Assembly: GCF_022538115.1 (NCBI RefSeq)
Contig: NZ_JAKZAL010000009.1
Location: 124,001 to 188,000, forward strand
Length of the DNA stretch: 64,000 nucleotides
Direction of reading: 5' to 3'
From: Cognataquiflexum rubidum
GTDB lineage: Bacteria; Bacteroidota; Bacteroidia; Cytophagales; Cyclobacteriaceae
Below are positions 8,422 through 17,282 of this stretch, one piece after another. Made by a program: the position numbers and the translations under genes. Position 1 is the first letter of the stretch, and the number at the start of each line of letters is the position of its first letter. The notes beneath the pieces are model-generated. The model did not search any database. It was not told where the DNA came from and was given only the letters and a program-made list of their open reading frames with translations.

Positions 8422-9150
8422 ATGAGAAGAATCACCTTAATCTCTACCTTCTTTCTTTTGTTTTCGGCTACTTTTTCTTTTGGCCAAAGAGAAGATGCGG
8501 GGAATTACGAATATGACAGAGAAGTGCTTTTTGGTATCAATAAAAATACCAACGGCGGATTGATTGGTGGGTTTGTTTTGAAGATGGGGTACCGGATAGA
8601 TGAGACAAATTTCCAGTTTTTTGGGCTTGATTTGGTCAATGTCAAAAACCCAAAAGAAGTCAGGTACAATACGGTATTGGGCAATTCCTACATTTTTGGA
8701 AAATCTAATTATCTCTATTCCATCCGGCCATATTATGGGAGGGAAGTGATTGTATTCAAAAAAGCACCACAACAAGGGGTTCAGGTATCGCTATTGGGAG
8801 CAATTGGTCCCACGATCGGTATCATCGCTCCTTATTACATTGAGTATGCGGTCAATAGGCTAGAAACTGTCAGAGAGCAATATGATCCTGAAGTGCATCA
8901 AAGCAGGTTTAATATTTTAGGTCCCGGCAGACTCTTCGAAGGGATCGGCCAATCCCAGGTCGCTTTTGGCGGTAATGCAAAAGCAGCCGTACTTTTTGAG
9001 TTCGGAGTATTCAAATCAAATGTTACTGGTTTGGAACTTGGATACCAATTGGAAGGTTTTACCAAAGAAATCCCGTTGATGCCCACTGTTGAAAACCGTC
9101 AGGTATTTCAATCTGTTTACTTCACGTTTTTCTATGGGTTCAGGAAATAG
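8422..9150 (+). CDS. Predicted outer-membrane barrel protein, Bacteroidota-specific, function unknown
   Basis: The frame is open from 8188, but the first convincing start is the ATG pair at 8419/8422, because a signal peptide begins there (MRRITLISTFFLLFSATFSFG, cleaved near QRED) and a promoter-like TATATTTG sits at 8365. From 8422 the protein is 242 residues. The mature part alternates hydrophobic and polar residues (GGFVLKMGYRI, YLYSIRPYYGREVIVF, GVQVSLLGAIGPTIGI) and ends with aromatic VYFTFFYGFRK, as outer-membrane barrels do. I do not recognise a named family. It lies 60 bp upstream of lipA on the same strand and could be co-transcribed with it; no functional link is apparent. Confidence 0.65.
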   Translation: MRRITLISTFFLLFSATFSFGQREDAGNYEYDREVLFGINKNTNGGLIGGFVLKMGYRIDETNFQFFGLDLVNVKNPKEVRYNTVLGNSYIFGKSNYLYSIRPYYGREVIVFKKAPQQGVQVSLLGAIGPTIGIIAPYYIEYAVNRLETVREQYDPEVHQSRFNILGPGRLFEGIGQSQVAFGGNAKAAVLFEFGVFKSNVTGLELGYQLEGFTKEIPLMPTVENRQVFQSVYFTFFYGFRK

Positions 9151-9210
9151 ACCCTTTTATTGGGTTTACTCATACCTTGGACTTAATTTCGCATTCTTAA
9201 TCTCGAGAAC

Positions 9211-10089
9211 ATGATCGAATTACCTGTAATTTCTGAAGAGGCAACAAAAAGGAAAAAACCTGATTGGTTGAGGGTGAAGTTGCCCATTGGGAAGGAATAT
9301 GCCAAAGTTAGAAAACTAGTCGACGAACATAAACTCCACACGATCTGCGAAAGCGGCAATTGTCCAAATATGGGCGAATGTTGGGGTGCGGGGACGGCGA
9401 CCTTCATGATATTGGGAAATGTCTGTACGCGATCCTGCTCTTTTTGTGCTGTCGCCACAGGAAGACCGCCCGAGTATGATACCGACGAACCAAGAAGAGT
9501 AGCTGAGGCCATTAAACTGATGGGAGTGAAACATGCTGTAATCACTTCCGTCAACAGGGATGAACTCAAAGACAAAGGATCAGAGATATGGTATCAGACC
9601 GTGGTAGAGACCAAAAGACTTTCTCCTCAAACTACCATTGAAACCCTGATCCCGGATGTCAAGTCAAATTGGGAGGCATTGTATAGAATGATCAGCGGAG
9701 GTCAGGAAGTTGTTTCCCATAATATGGAAACCGTTGAGACGCTATATAGAAGGGTGAGGCCGCAGGCAAAGTATAGCCGATCTTTGGAACAGATCAAATT
9801 GACCAAAGAATATGGTAAAAGAACCAAAACCGGAATTATGCTTGGTCTTGGTGAGGCAAAAGAAGAAGTATACAAAGCAATGGACGATCTTGCCGCACAT
9901 GGCTGTGACATTCTGACACTAGGGCAATATCTGCAGCCTACCAAAATGCATATCGAAGTGGCAGAATTTATCCATCCGGATTTATTTGCCCATTATAAAG
10001 AAGAGGGATTGAAAAGAGGAATAAAATATGTCGAATCGGGACCTTTGGTGAGATCTTCTTACCACGCCGAAAGACATGTGAATGTCTAA
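9211..10089 (+). CDS. lipA: Lipoyl synthase
   Basis: This 292-residue radical-SAM enzyme inserts two sulfur atoms into octanoyl groups on lipoate-dependent enzymes such as pyruvate dehydrogenase. The auxiliary cluster motif is [13 protein letters not shown] (about residues 46-58) and the SAM-cluster motif is [10 protein letters not shown] (about 73-82). The C-terminal RSSYHA supplies the serine ligand of the auxiliary cluster. GLGEAKEE and LTLGQYLQP are further signature segments. The length is normal. It ends at a hairpin shared with the convergent dps gene. Octanoyl transferase (lipB) is not in the window. Confidence 0.96.
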   Translation: MIELPVISEEATKRKKPDWLRVKLPIGKEYAKVRKLVDEHKLHTICESGNCPNMGECWGAGTATFMILGNVCTRSCSFCAVATGRPPEYDTDEPRRVAEAIKLMGVKHAVITSVNRDELKDKGSEIWYQTVVETKRLSPQTTIETLIPDVKSNWEALYRMISGGQEVVSHNMETVETLYRRVRPQAKYSRSLEQIKLTKEYGKRTKTGIMLGLGEAKEEVYKAMDDLAAHGCDILTLGQYLQPTKMHIEVAEFIHPDLFAHYKEEGLKRGIKYVESGPLVRSSYHAERHVNV

Positions 10090-10096
10090 AAATAAA

Positions 10097-10140
10097 AAAA
10101 GAGGATGAGGCCTTAACCCCATCCTCTTTTCTTTTTAAGA
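10097..10140. terminator. Bidirectional terminator between lipA and dps
   Basis: AAAAGAGGATG at 10097-10107 pairs with CATCCTCTTTT at 10130-10140; A-runs before and T-runs after make it usable from both directions. Confidence 0.88.
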
Positions 10141-10149
10141 GTTATTTTT

Positions 10150-10620
10150 TTATCTGAGGTATGCAGACAGCATCCACACCGTTTTTTCTTTGGCGGTGAT
10201 ATAGTCGCTCATCAACGAAACAGTGCCCTCATCGCCTTGTTCGGTGGCTGCTTCCAAAGCTTCTCTTTCAAGCATCAAAAGGGTGTTCAAGTTGTCACGG
10301 ACGATTTCTACCATGTTTTTAGAATCATGGACTTTTTTGGCCTCCTTGATTTCAGAGTTTTCAATGTACTCCTCGTAGGAGGAAAAAGGTCTAGCTCCCA
10401 AAGTCAAAATTCTTTCCGCTGTTTCGTCCACTCCAAGGTTTGCTACATTGTACAACTCCTCAAACTTGGCATGAAGCTCGAAAAAATTAGGTCCTGACAC
10501 ATTCCAATGGAAATTCCTGAGGTTTTGATAATAGACTTGGTAATTAGCCAAAAGGATATTCAATTTCTTCACCAGTACCTTGCTTTCTTTTATTTCTAAT
10601 CCGATATCGTTTGTGCTCAT
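10150..10620 (-). CDS. dps: Dps-family ferritin-like DNA-protecting protein
   Basis: This 156-residue protein forms a dodecameric shell that oxidises and stores iron and shields DNA during starvation or peroxide stress. The inter-subunit ferroxidase site is visible: NFHWNVSGPNFFELHAKFEE (His38, then His and the acidic pair around residues 50-58) and DETAERILTLGARP (about 65-78). The length is typical. The C-terminal tail is short and not Lys-rich, so direct DNA binding is uncertain. It is divergent from a sensor kinase gene; the 148-bp gap between them gave no clear consensus promoter on the minus strand. Confidence 0.93.
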   Translation of the reverse strand: MSTNDIGLEIKESKVLVKKLNILLANYQVYYQNLRNFHWNVSGPNFFELHAKFEELYNVANLGVDETAERILTLGARPFSSYEEYIENSEIKEAKKVHDSKNMVEIVRDNLNTLLMLEREALEAATEQGDEGTVSLMSDYITAKEKTVWMLSAYLR

Positions 10621-10768
10621 AATATTTATATTTATGGTTAGTTATATCAGTACATGCACAAAAATGAAGCCACAGAAGGTGGATAAGTAATTTTGTCAGA
10701 TTGATAATATCTATGGCAAAATCGAGTTTTCTATTACAACACCTTTTGACCAATTATAAATACACCCA

Positions 10769-12013
10769 ATGAGGAATACACTGCAGGATATAGGGATTTT
10801 GGATTTTTACCAAAACAAAAACCGGATCAAATGGCTCATTTTTATCAGTTCTGTGGTGATCAGTTTTGGGTCTATCTACTATACCAATATTTTGGTTGAA
10901 GAACTGAAAGAAAGGGAAAAACGTCAGATTGAATTACTCGCAAGGGCACTTGAATATGCATCAAGTGCTTCCATTGACACAGATAACCTCAGCTTTATCA
11001 CCCAAGAAATCATCACACAAAATAATTCGATTCCGGTAATAGTCGTCAACTCAGATGGAGATCCGGTCGATCATAAGAATATAAGTTTCAAAAAGGATGC
11101 AAATCAGGAGGAAATAGATAAAGTATTAAGGGCAGAGCTTGTCCAAATGAAAGCCGAATATGAACCGATCGTGAGCGAAGATTCTCTGATTTATTATCGT
11201 AACTCGGAGCTATTAACATCCCTCAGATACTATCCTTACGTGCAGCTTTCCGTGATTTTGGTGTTTGGAGTCTTGGCTTATGCTGTTTTCAACCAGTCTA
11301 AAGTCGCTGAACAAAACCGTGTATGGGCAGGCCTCACAAAAGAAACTGCCCATCAGTTGGGAACCCCTATTGCTTCTTTGATGGCTTGGATGGATTATCT
11401 CAAAAATTCACCTATCTGGGAAGAAAACAAAGAAGTCATCCAGGAAATGGACAAGGATGTGGTCAAATTAAGAATGGTCACTGAGCGATTCAGTTCGATC
11501 GGAAGCAAACCTTCTATCCAACTCGAAAACGTTTTTTTGGTAGTGGATGAGGCTATAAATTATTTGAGACCAAGGATTTCTACCAAAGTCGACATACAAG
11601 TAAACGGTTATGCTGACAATATCGAGGCGATGTTGAACAAACCACTTTTTGAATGGGTGATCGAAAATATTGTCAAAAATGCCGTGGATGCCATGAAAGG
11701 GCAGGGGAGTATTTCGATAGATATCGTGAAGGAAAGCGAAAAATTCGTCTTTGTGGACATCACTGATAATGGAAAAGGCATGGAGAAAGGCATGTTTAAA
11801 AAAGTTTTTAACCCCGGTTTCACGACTAGAAAAAGAGGTTGGGGACTTGGATTAACACTCGCCAAAAGGATAATAGAAGGATACCACAAAGGAAAAGTCT
11901 ATGTCAAACATTCCGAATTGGGTGTTGGCACCACATTCAGAATTATCCTTCACGGAAGCAAAGAAGGAATTCAGGGATTCAAACAGGAAGATTTTTTGGG
12001 ACAAAAAGTTTGA
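10769..12013 (+). CDS. Membrane sensor histidine kinase
   Basis: This 414-residue inner-membrane kinase has two membrane segments (about residues 20-42 and 154-175) flanking a periplasmic sensing region of about 110 residues with no domain I recognise. There is no HAMP linker. The phosphoacceptor helix reads LTKETAHQLGTPIASLMAW (about 191-209, His being the phosphorylated residue). The ATPase domain has the N box NIVKNAVDAM, G1 box DNGKGM and G2 box GWGLGLTLAKRI. No response regulator lies beside it, so its partner is encoded elsewhere. It is divergent from dps; a link to oxidative or starvation stress is only a guess. Confidence 0.9.
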   Translation: MRNTLQDIGILDFYQNKNRIKWLIFISSVVISFGSIYYTNILVEELKEREKRQIELLARALEYASSASIDTDNLSFITQEIITQNNSIPVIVVNSDGDPVDHKNISFKKDANQEEIDKVLRAELVQMKAEYEPIVSEDSLIYYRNSELLTSLRYYPYVQLSVILVFGVLAYAVFNQSKVAEQNRVWAGLTKETAHQLGTPIASLMAWMDYLKNSPIWEENKEVIQEMDKDVVKLRMVTERFSSIGSKPSIQLENVFLVVDEAINYLRPRISTKVDIQVNGYADNIEAMLNKPLFEWVIENIVKNAVDAMKGQGSISIDIVKESEKFVFVDITDNGKGMEKGMFKKVFNPGFTTRKRGWGLGLTLAKRIIEGYHKGKVYVKHSELGVGTTFRIILHGSKEGIQGFKQEDFLGQKV

Positions 12014-12250
12014 TTTTGGATTCAAAGTATTTGTTAGCTTTTCTTGACTTAACTCAAAATTGTTCTCGGATTTACAGGCAGCTTTCGAACCACACTAAGC
12101 GTAAATTTCCAAATCAATATCCATCAATATCCAATATCAATGAATATCTAAATTCAACAAATTGACTTTTGAATTAATGAGAATAAGTTACCCATAATCT
12201 GATATTCAATTTTTAAACTTTCCACCCTTCCAACCTTAGAATTAAAAGCC

Positions 12251-12258
12251 TACCTTTG
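12251..12258 (+). promoter_or_regulatory. Putative -7 element of prfC
   Basis: TACCTTTG matches TAnnTTTG exactly, 32 bp before the prfC ATG. No clear TTTG at -33 is seen. The 277-bp gap from 12014 to 12290 holds nothing else that I recognise. Confidence 0.45.
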
Positions 12259-12290
12259 CAGGCTGAAAAATTACAGAATCAGGACTTTAC

Positions 12291-13871
12291 ATGAGTTTGA
12301 CTAAGGAAATACAAAAGAGAAGGACGTTTGCCATCATTGCCCACCCTGATGCAGGAAAGACCACTTTGACCGAAAAGCTCTTGCTATTTGGTGGTGCAAT
12401 CCAGACAGCCGGTGCGGTGAAATCCAACAAAATCGATACTGCTACCAAATCCGATTGGATGGAAATAGAAAAGCAAAGAGGTATCTCTGTGGCCACTTCG
12501 GTAATGGGTTTTGAATATCAAGGTGTCAAAATCAATCTATTGGATACCCCGGGTCACCAGGATTTTGCGGAGGATACCTATCGGACTTTGACAGCTGTCG
12601 ATTCGGTCATCATGGTCATAGATTGTGTGAAGGGTGTCGAAATACAGACCGAAAAACTCATGGAAGTCTGTAGGATGAGAAATACGCCCGTGATCTGTTT
12701 TATCAACAAACTCGACCGTGAAGGAAGAGATCCTTATGAGTTGTTGGATGAGGTGGAGGAAAAATTGAATATCCAGGTCAGACCGCTTTCTTGGCCTATC
12801 GGAATGGGCAAGGGTTTCAAGGGAGTCTATAATTTATATGACAAAAAGCTGAACCTTTTCACTCCTAGTCAGCGGAAACTCAGTGATGCTAGGGAGACAA
12901 TCCAAAACCTGGATGATACCAAACTGGATGAATTGATCGGAGGAAATAATGCCATGCAGCTGCGGGAAGACGTGGAATTGATTGAAGGAGTTTATCCTGA
13001 TTTTGATCCCAAAGAATACCTTGAAGGAAAGGTCGCACCTGTGTTTTTCGGCTCTGCTGTAAATAATTTTGGGGTCAATGAGATGTTAGACACCTTTATC
13101 CGGATTGCACCTTCTCCCAAAAGCAGATTTACTGAGGAGAGGGAAGTTAAACCAGAAGAATCCAAATTCTCTGGATTTGTGTTTAAAATCCACGCCAACA
13201 TGGATCCCAACCATAGAAACAGGATTGCATTTTTGAGGATAGTTTCAGGAAAATTTGAGAGAAACAAACCTTACAACCATGTTCGTGGACCTAAGCCACT
13301 CCGGTTTTCGAATGTGACCCAATTTATGGCGCAGGACAGAGAAATCGTCGATGAGGCATTTCCAGGAGATATCGTCGGCTTATTTGATACCGGCAATCTG
13401 AAAATCGGCGATACGATGACAGAAGGTGAAAACATGACTTTCAAAGGCATCCCAAGTTTCTCCCCCGAAATCTTCAAAGAAGTCATCAACAAAGACGCCA
13501 TGAAGACCAAGCAATTGGAAAAGGGCTTGAAGCAGCTGATGGAAGAGGGCGTTGCCCAATATTTTACTTACGAAATGGGTAACCGTAAAGTAGTGGGTAC
13601 TGTGGGTCAGCTGCAGTTTGAAGTTATTCAGTTCAGGCTGAAAAATGAATATAACGCTTCCGTTGAATTCGCGCCGATGAATCTATATAAAGCCTGTTGG
13701 ATCAGCAGCAAAGACAAAAAGCAGTTGGATGAGTTTATCAGGTCCAAGAGCAGGCACATTGCGTACGACAAAGACGGGAAAGTGGTCTTTATGGCCGAAT
13801 CAAGGGCTTGGCTTCAGATGGTGCAGGACAATTATCCAGAGATAGAATTCCATTTCACTTCCGAGTTTTAG
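12291..13871 (+). CDS. prfC: Peptide chain release factor 3
   Basis: This 526-residue GTPase recycles release factors RF1/RF2 from the ribosome after termination. The P-loop is [20 protein letters not shown] (about residues 17-36), switch II is [16 protein letters not shown], and the G4 motif is [23 protein letters not shown] and [18 protein letters not shown] distinguish RF3 from EF-G. Domain II ([20 protein letters not shown]) and domain III are complete. Start and length agree with the family. The next gene follows after 125 bp that contain an inverted interspersed repeat. Confidence 0.96.
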   Translation: MSLTKEIQKRRTFAIIAHPDAGKTTLTEKLLLFGGAIQTAGAVKSNKIDTATKSDWMEIEKQRGISVATSVMGFEYQGVKINLLDTPGHQDFAEDTYRTLTAVDSVIMVIDCVKGVEIQTEKLMEVCRMRNTPVICFINKLDREGRDPYELLDEVEEKLNIQVRPLSWPIGMGKGFKGVYNLYDKKLNLFTPSQRKLSDARETIQNLDDTKLDELIGGNNAMQLREDVELIEGVYPDFDPKEYLEGKVAPVFFGSAVNNFGVNEMLDTFIRIAPSPKSRFTEEREVKPEESKFSGFVFKIHANMDPNHRNRIAFLRIVSGKFERNKPYNHVRGPKPLRFSNVTQFMAQDREIVDEAFPGDIVGLFDTGNLKIGDTMTEGENMTFKGIPSFSPEIFKEVINKDAMKTKQLEKGLKQLMEEGVAQYFTYEMGNRKVVGTVGQLQFEVIQFRLKNEYNASVEFAPMNLYKACWISSKDKKQLDEFIRSKSRHIAYDKDGKVVFMAESRAWLQMVQDNYPEIEFHFTSEF

Positions 13872-13880
13872 AGAATAACA

Positions 13881-13976
13881 TTCCCACAAAGCCGCAAAGA
13901 CACAAAGTTTTGGTTTGTGGATATTTAATAACATTCATTCAATTTCCCTTCGTGGCTCCGTGTCTTAGTGGGAGAA
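13881..13976. repeat. Imperfect inverted repeat of the CACAAAG interspersed type
   Basis: The left arm (13881-13907) reads CCCACAAAGCCGCAAAG then ACACAAAG. The right arm (13948-13976) is its imperfect reverse complement, CTTCGTGGCTCCGTGTC then TTAGTGGG; 19 of 25 aligned positions pair. The 40-bp centre is AT-rich. Repeats built on (C)CACAAAG are scattered through many environmental genomes; a related 8-bp run occurs at 50412-50435. Confidence 0.65.
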
Positions 13977-13996
13977 AAATCTTTAGCACAAGTTTT

Positions 13997-14731
13997 ATGA
14001 AGAAGAAACCATTTTCAGTAGTCTATGAAGACAATCACCTCCTGATAGTCAACAAGGCTGCAGGCGTGCTCGTGCAGGGAGACAAGACCAAGGACAAAAC
14101 GCTGACAGATTACTGCAGGGAATATATAGCCAAGAAATACAATAAACCGGGTGATGTTTTTTTACATCCTGTTCACCGTCTTGACAGGCCTGTCAGTGGA
14201 TTGGTGGTCTTTGCGAGGACTTCCAAAGGACTTGAGCGCATGATGGAGCTTTTCCGCAAGCGGGACATCCACAAAGTGTATTGGGCGATAGTCAAAAACA
14301 GGCCAAAGGAAGAAACCGGGAAACTGACCCATTATCTGGTGAAGGACGAGGTTAAAAACTTTGTAACCGCACACGAAAAGGAAGTCGAAGGTTCTCAGAA
14401 AGCGGAACTCAATTACAAGACTTTGGGCAAACTGAATGACCATTGGCTGTTGGAGGTACGCCCGGTTTCCGGAAGACCGCATCAGATCAGGGTGCAATTG
14501 GCTTCCATGAATTGCCCGATCAGGGGGGATTTGAAATATGGTTTTCACAAACCCAATCCAGATGCGAGTATCAACCTCCATGCATTCCACCTGGTATTTG
14601 TCCATCCTATCAAAAAGGAAAAGATCTTCTTAAGAGCCGCATTGCCGGAAGAAGCTTTTTGGGAGCAATATCTGGAATTTGAACCGGTTAGGGGCAAAGA
14701 CCAGCAATTGGAAAATACTTTTAGTGGGTAA
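13997..14731 (+). CDS. RluA-family RNA pseudouridine synthase
   Basis: This 244-residue enzyme converts specific uridines in rRNA or tRNA to pseudouridine. The catalytic motif is HPVHRLDRPVSGLVVFAR (about residues 54-71, Asp catalytic). VRPVSGRPHQIRVQLA and INLHAFHLVF are conserved substrate-pocket segments. There is no N-terminal S4 domain, so it belongs to the short RluA/TruC-like group; the target uridine cannot be told from sequence. The frame is open from 13808, but that would overlap prfC and translate the inverted repeat; ATG 13997 (MKKKPFSVVYEDNHLLIVNK) begins exactly at the domain. Confidence 0.88.
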   Translation: MKKKPFSVVYEDNHLLIVNKAAGVLVQGDKTKDKTLTDYCREYIAKKYNKPGDVFLHPVHRLDRPVSGLVVFARTSKGLERMMELFRKRDIHKVYWAIVKNRPKEETGKLTHYLVKDEVKNFVTAHEKEVEGSQKAELNYKTLGKLNDHWLLEVRPVSGRPHQIRVQLASMNCPIRGDLKYGFHKPNPDASINLHAFHLVFVHPIKKEKIFLRAALPEEAFWEQYLEFEPVRGKDQQLENTFSG

Positions 14732-14808
14732 TTTCATTTTCGAATTGTTTTTTGCTTGCCTTTGTTTTTGAAAAAGTTACATAAATTGATGTTTCAAAGC
14801 CTGAATTT

Positions 14809-15036
14809 ATGAAAACAATACAAGTCAAAGTAAGTGAAAAGGATTTAGAGAAGTATAATCTGGACAGTGACCCAATCATTGATTTCAAGCTCCTTGTTGA
14901 AAAAATAAACCTCGATTTTGCAAGGAAAGCACTAGAAGAATGTCAAAATATTGCAAAAGGGGTAGGATTGTCAGAATTGACATTGGAAGAAATTGATGCG
15001 GAGATCAAGGCGGTAAGGAATGAAAGTCATTTTTGA
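14809..15036 (+). CDS. Orphan antitoxin-like small protein of a PIN-toxin pair
   Basis: This 75-residue acidic protein (MKTIQVKVSEKDLEKYNLD...GLSELTLEEIDAEIKAVRNE) has a short beta start followed by two helices. That is the layout of the small antitoxins that precede PIN-domain ribonuclease toxins in Bacteroidota and Cyanobacteria. Its last codons overlap an ATG (15020) that opens MKVIFDTN, the classic PIN N-terminus, but that frame stops after 20 codons. The pair arrangement, antitoxin first with overlapping toxin, is therefore preserved while the toxin is lost. Family assignment rests on context and pattern, not on a search. Confidence 0.6.
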   Translation: MKTIQVKVSEKDLEKYNLDSDPIIDFKLLVEKINLDFARKALEECQNIAKGVGLSELTLEEIDAEIKAVRNESHF

Positions 15037-15082
15037 CACAAATTGGCTTCCCTTAATTATTTGCTCTAAAAAATTTAAATAA
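15020..15082 (+). pseudogene. Truncated PIN-domain toxin remnant
   Basis: An ATG overlapping the antitoxin gene opens MKVIFDTNW and then hits TAA at 15080 after 20 codons. MKVIFDTN carries the first catalytic Asp of PIN nucleases (VapC-like). The remaining ~120 residues expected are absent: the next gene begins 5 bp later with its own signal peptide. The tail LPLIICSKKFK is no longer PIN-like. The remnant cannot be an active nuclease. Confidence 0.55.
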
Positions 15083-15087
15083 TTGAA

Positions 15088-15585
15088 ATGAAAAGTCTTT
15101 TCACCCTTCTAATCGTTTCTTTATTGTTGCTCGCTTGTTCACCCAAGCAGGAGCCAAAGACCATTTACATTGTCCGCCATGCAGAGAAAATCTTACAAGG
15201 AGATGACCCCGGACTCAGCGTGGCCGGAACTGCAAGGTCCAAAAAACTAGGGCAAATCCTTGTAAAAAAAGAAATCCAACACATCTTCAGCACCAATACC
15301 ATCCGTACCAAAACTACCGCAAAGCCTTTGGCGGATGCAATAAGCATTACTATAGAAATATACGACGCTAAAAATCATGATGATCTAGTCAAGGAGCTTC
15401 GGGAAAGAACAGGTAACATCCTTGTAGTCGGCCACAGTAATACTGTCAATCAGTTGGCCAATTATTTTGTAGGCTCAGGTGATAAATACGCCGAACTTCA
15501 AGACATCGAGTATGATTTTATATTCGAAGTTTCTCTAAAGGAAGATGGCAGTTCAGTAGAAAGGAAAGTTTTTAAGGATTTTTGA
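15088..15585 (+). CDS. Histidine-phosphatase (phosphoglycerate mutase-like) lipoprotein
   Basis: This 165-residue protein starts with a lipoprotein signal (MKSLFTLLIVSLLLLAC, Cys17 lipidated). The mature part is a short histidine-phosphatase domain. IVRHAEK (about residues 28-34) holds the phosphorylated His, IRTKTTAKPL the conserved Arg region, and VVGHSNTVNQLAN (about 112-124) the second catalytic His. It would act in the periplasm or on the membrane surface on an unknown phosphoester. It lies between the toxin remnant and glpD with no sign of sharing an operon with either. Confidence 0.82.
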   Translation: MKSLFTLLIVSLLLLACSPKQEPKTIYIVRHAEKILQGDDPGLSVAGTARSKKLGQILVKKEIQHIFSTNTIRTKTTAKPLADAISITIEIYDAKNHDDLVKELRERTGNILVVGHSNTVNQLANYFVGSGDKYAELQDIEYDFIFEVSLKEDGSSVERKVFKDF

Positions 15586-15649
15586 TTTTTTTCACCACAG
15601 AATAATTTTTAAAATACTATTCAGGCTGACTTAAATCATATTTTAAACA

Positions 15650-15679
15650 TTTGCCTGAATTTTAATTTCCTTATTTTTT
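15650..15679 (+). promoter_or_regulatory. Putative promoter of glpDKF
   Basis: TTTG at 15650-15653, an 18-nt spacer and TATTTTTT at 15672-15679 (7 of 8 to TAnnTTTG), about 31 bp before the glpD ATG. Confidence 0.4.
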
Positions 15680-15710
15680 TCCATTAACTTGGAAAGAAAA
15701 ATTTTTCGTT

Positions 15711-17279
15711 ATGCATAGGTCAGCTAACCTCAGTAAAATCAAAGACAATCAGGAAAAAGTTTGGGACATTGCGGTCATTGGAGGAGGTTCTTCCGGTTTT
15801 GGAGTCGCTTTGGATGCGCTTTCGAGAGGGCTTTCGGTGGTTTTGTTAGAAAAATCGGATTTCGCCAAAGGCACTTCCAGTCGCAGTACCAAACTACTTC
15901 ATGGCGGCGTACGCTACCTTGCCCAAGGAGATGTGTTGTTGGTTTTGGAAGCTTTGAAAGAAAGGGGAAGACTCTTGGAGAATGCTCCCCATCTGACCTA
16001 CAACCAGCCATTTATCATTCCCATTTACACTTGGTTTGATAGGTTACAGTATTCAGTTGGACTGAAATTATACGACCTGATGGCAGGCAAGTGGAGGCTC
16101 GGCAAATCAAAGTTTATCAGTAAAACCGAAACTGTCCGAAGGATGCCTCAGATCAAACAGGAAGGACTGAAAGGCGGGGTGGTCTATCATGACGGTCAGT
16201 TTGATGATGCCAGGATGATCATAGCTTTGGCCCAGACCTGCGATGAGCTCGGCGGTTGTGTGTTGAATTATTCCAAAGTAGAATCCCTGACCAAAGATAC
16301 CCACGGTAAGGTCGACGGCCTGAATTTTATAGACCAATTGAATGGAAGCCATCTACAGATCAAAGCAAGAATGGTGGTCAATGCCACGGGTGTTTTTGCT
16401 GACAAGATCTTAAGGATGGATAATCCTGATGCGAGAAAGAGCATTCAACCGAGTCAAGGCATACATTTGGTTTTTGACCAGTCTTTTTTGGGAGGCAAGG
16501 ACGCGTTGATGATTCCCAAAACTTCTGACGGCAGGGTGTTGTTTGCCGTGCCTTGGCATGGAAAGCTAGTCGTCGGGACCACAGATACCCTGAAGGACAA
16601 ACCCCAATTGGAACCGGAAGCTTTGGAAAAGGAAATAGATTTTGTGTTGGAAACTGCCCAAGCATACCTGACCAAAAAACCCACAAAGGCTGATATACTT
16701 TCTGTTTTTGCCGGATTGAGGCCATTGGCTGCGCCAAAAGAAGATGGCGCCAAGACCAAGGAAATTTCCCGTACCCATAAAGTGATTCTTTCAGATTCTA
16801 AATTGGTCACATTGACAGGTGGCAAATGGACCACATTCCGTAAAATGGGTGAGGATACAGTAGAATATTTCCCTAGAGTAACAGGCAAAAATATGTCTGA
16901 AAGCAAATCTGCCTCACAAAAACTTCATGGATTCACCATCAAGCCGGATGAAGGACATATGGCCATCTATGGTTCAGACGCTTTTCAGATCAGGTTTATG
17001 CTCAAAGACCACCCCGAGTGGAGAGAAAAACTACATCCAAAATATCCTTATACCATTGCCGAGGTGATTTGGATCATTAGGAATGAAATGGCCGTCAAAC
17101 TGGAAGATGTGCTCTCAAGGAGGTTCAGGATTCTTTTGCTTGATGCCAGGACTGCCATGGAGATGGCGCCAAAAGTGGTGGAGATCATGGCCAAAGAACT
17201 TGGAATGGATCAAAATTGGATAGAGGATGAATTGAAGGAATTTAAAAAGACTGCCAATAAATACATCATAAAACCCTAA
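15711..17279 (+). CDS. glpD: Glycerol-3-phosphate dehydrogenase (FAD-dependent, aerobic type)
   Basis: This 522-residue flavoprotein oxidises sn-glycerol-3-phosphate to dihydroxyacetone phosphate at the inner membrane and passes electrons to quinone. The FAD-binding fold opens with DIAVIGGGSSGFGVALDAL (about residues 22-40). GTSSRSTKLLHGGVRYLAQG is the second FAD/substrate motif. VVNATGVFADKI and TLTGGKWTTFRKM complete the flavin site. The C-terminal domain (about 400-522) is the helical GlpD cap. It starts an operon glpD-glpK-glpF with gaps of 3 bp and then a 1-bp overlap. No glpR-like repressor is next to it. Confidence 0.95.
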   Translation: MHRSANLSKIKDNQEKVWDIAVIGGGSSGFGVALDALSRGLSVVLLEKSDFAKGTSSRSTKLLHGGVRYLAQGDVLLVLEALKERGRLLENAPHLTYNQPFIIPIYTWFDRLQYSVGLKLYDLMAGKWRLGKSKFISKTETVRRMPQIKQEGLKGGVVYHDGQFDDARMIIALAQTCDELGGCVLNYSKVESLTKDTHGKVDGLNFIDQLNGSHLQIKARMVVNATGVFADKILRMDNPDARKSIQPSQGIHLVFDQSFLGGKDALMIPKTSDGRVLFAVPWHGKLVVGTTDTLKDKPQLEPEALEKEIDFVLETAQAYLTKKPTKADILSVFAGLRPLAAPKEDGAKTKEISRTHKVILSDSKLVTLTGGKWTTFRKMGEDTVEYFPRVTGKNMSESKSASQKLHGFTIKPDEGHMAIYGSDAFQIRFMLKDHPEWREKLHPKYPYTIAEVIWIIRNEMAVKLEDVLSRRFRILLLDARTAMEMAPKVVEIMAKELGMDQNWIEDELKEFKKTANKYIIKP

Positions 17280-17282
17280 GCA

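Noticed and set aside
9183-9575. 130-codon frame opposite lipA
   Set aside because: Antisense shadow of a well-conserved gene, no recognisable product.
13808-13996. Upstream extension of the pseudouridine synthase frame
   Set aside because: It overlaps prfC and translates an inverted repeat; the domain begins right at ATG 13997.
16454-16906. 150-codon frame opposite glpD, and similar ones opposite glpK and glpF
   Set aside because: Shadows created by codon bias on the coding strand.
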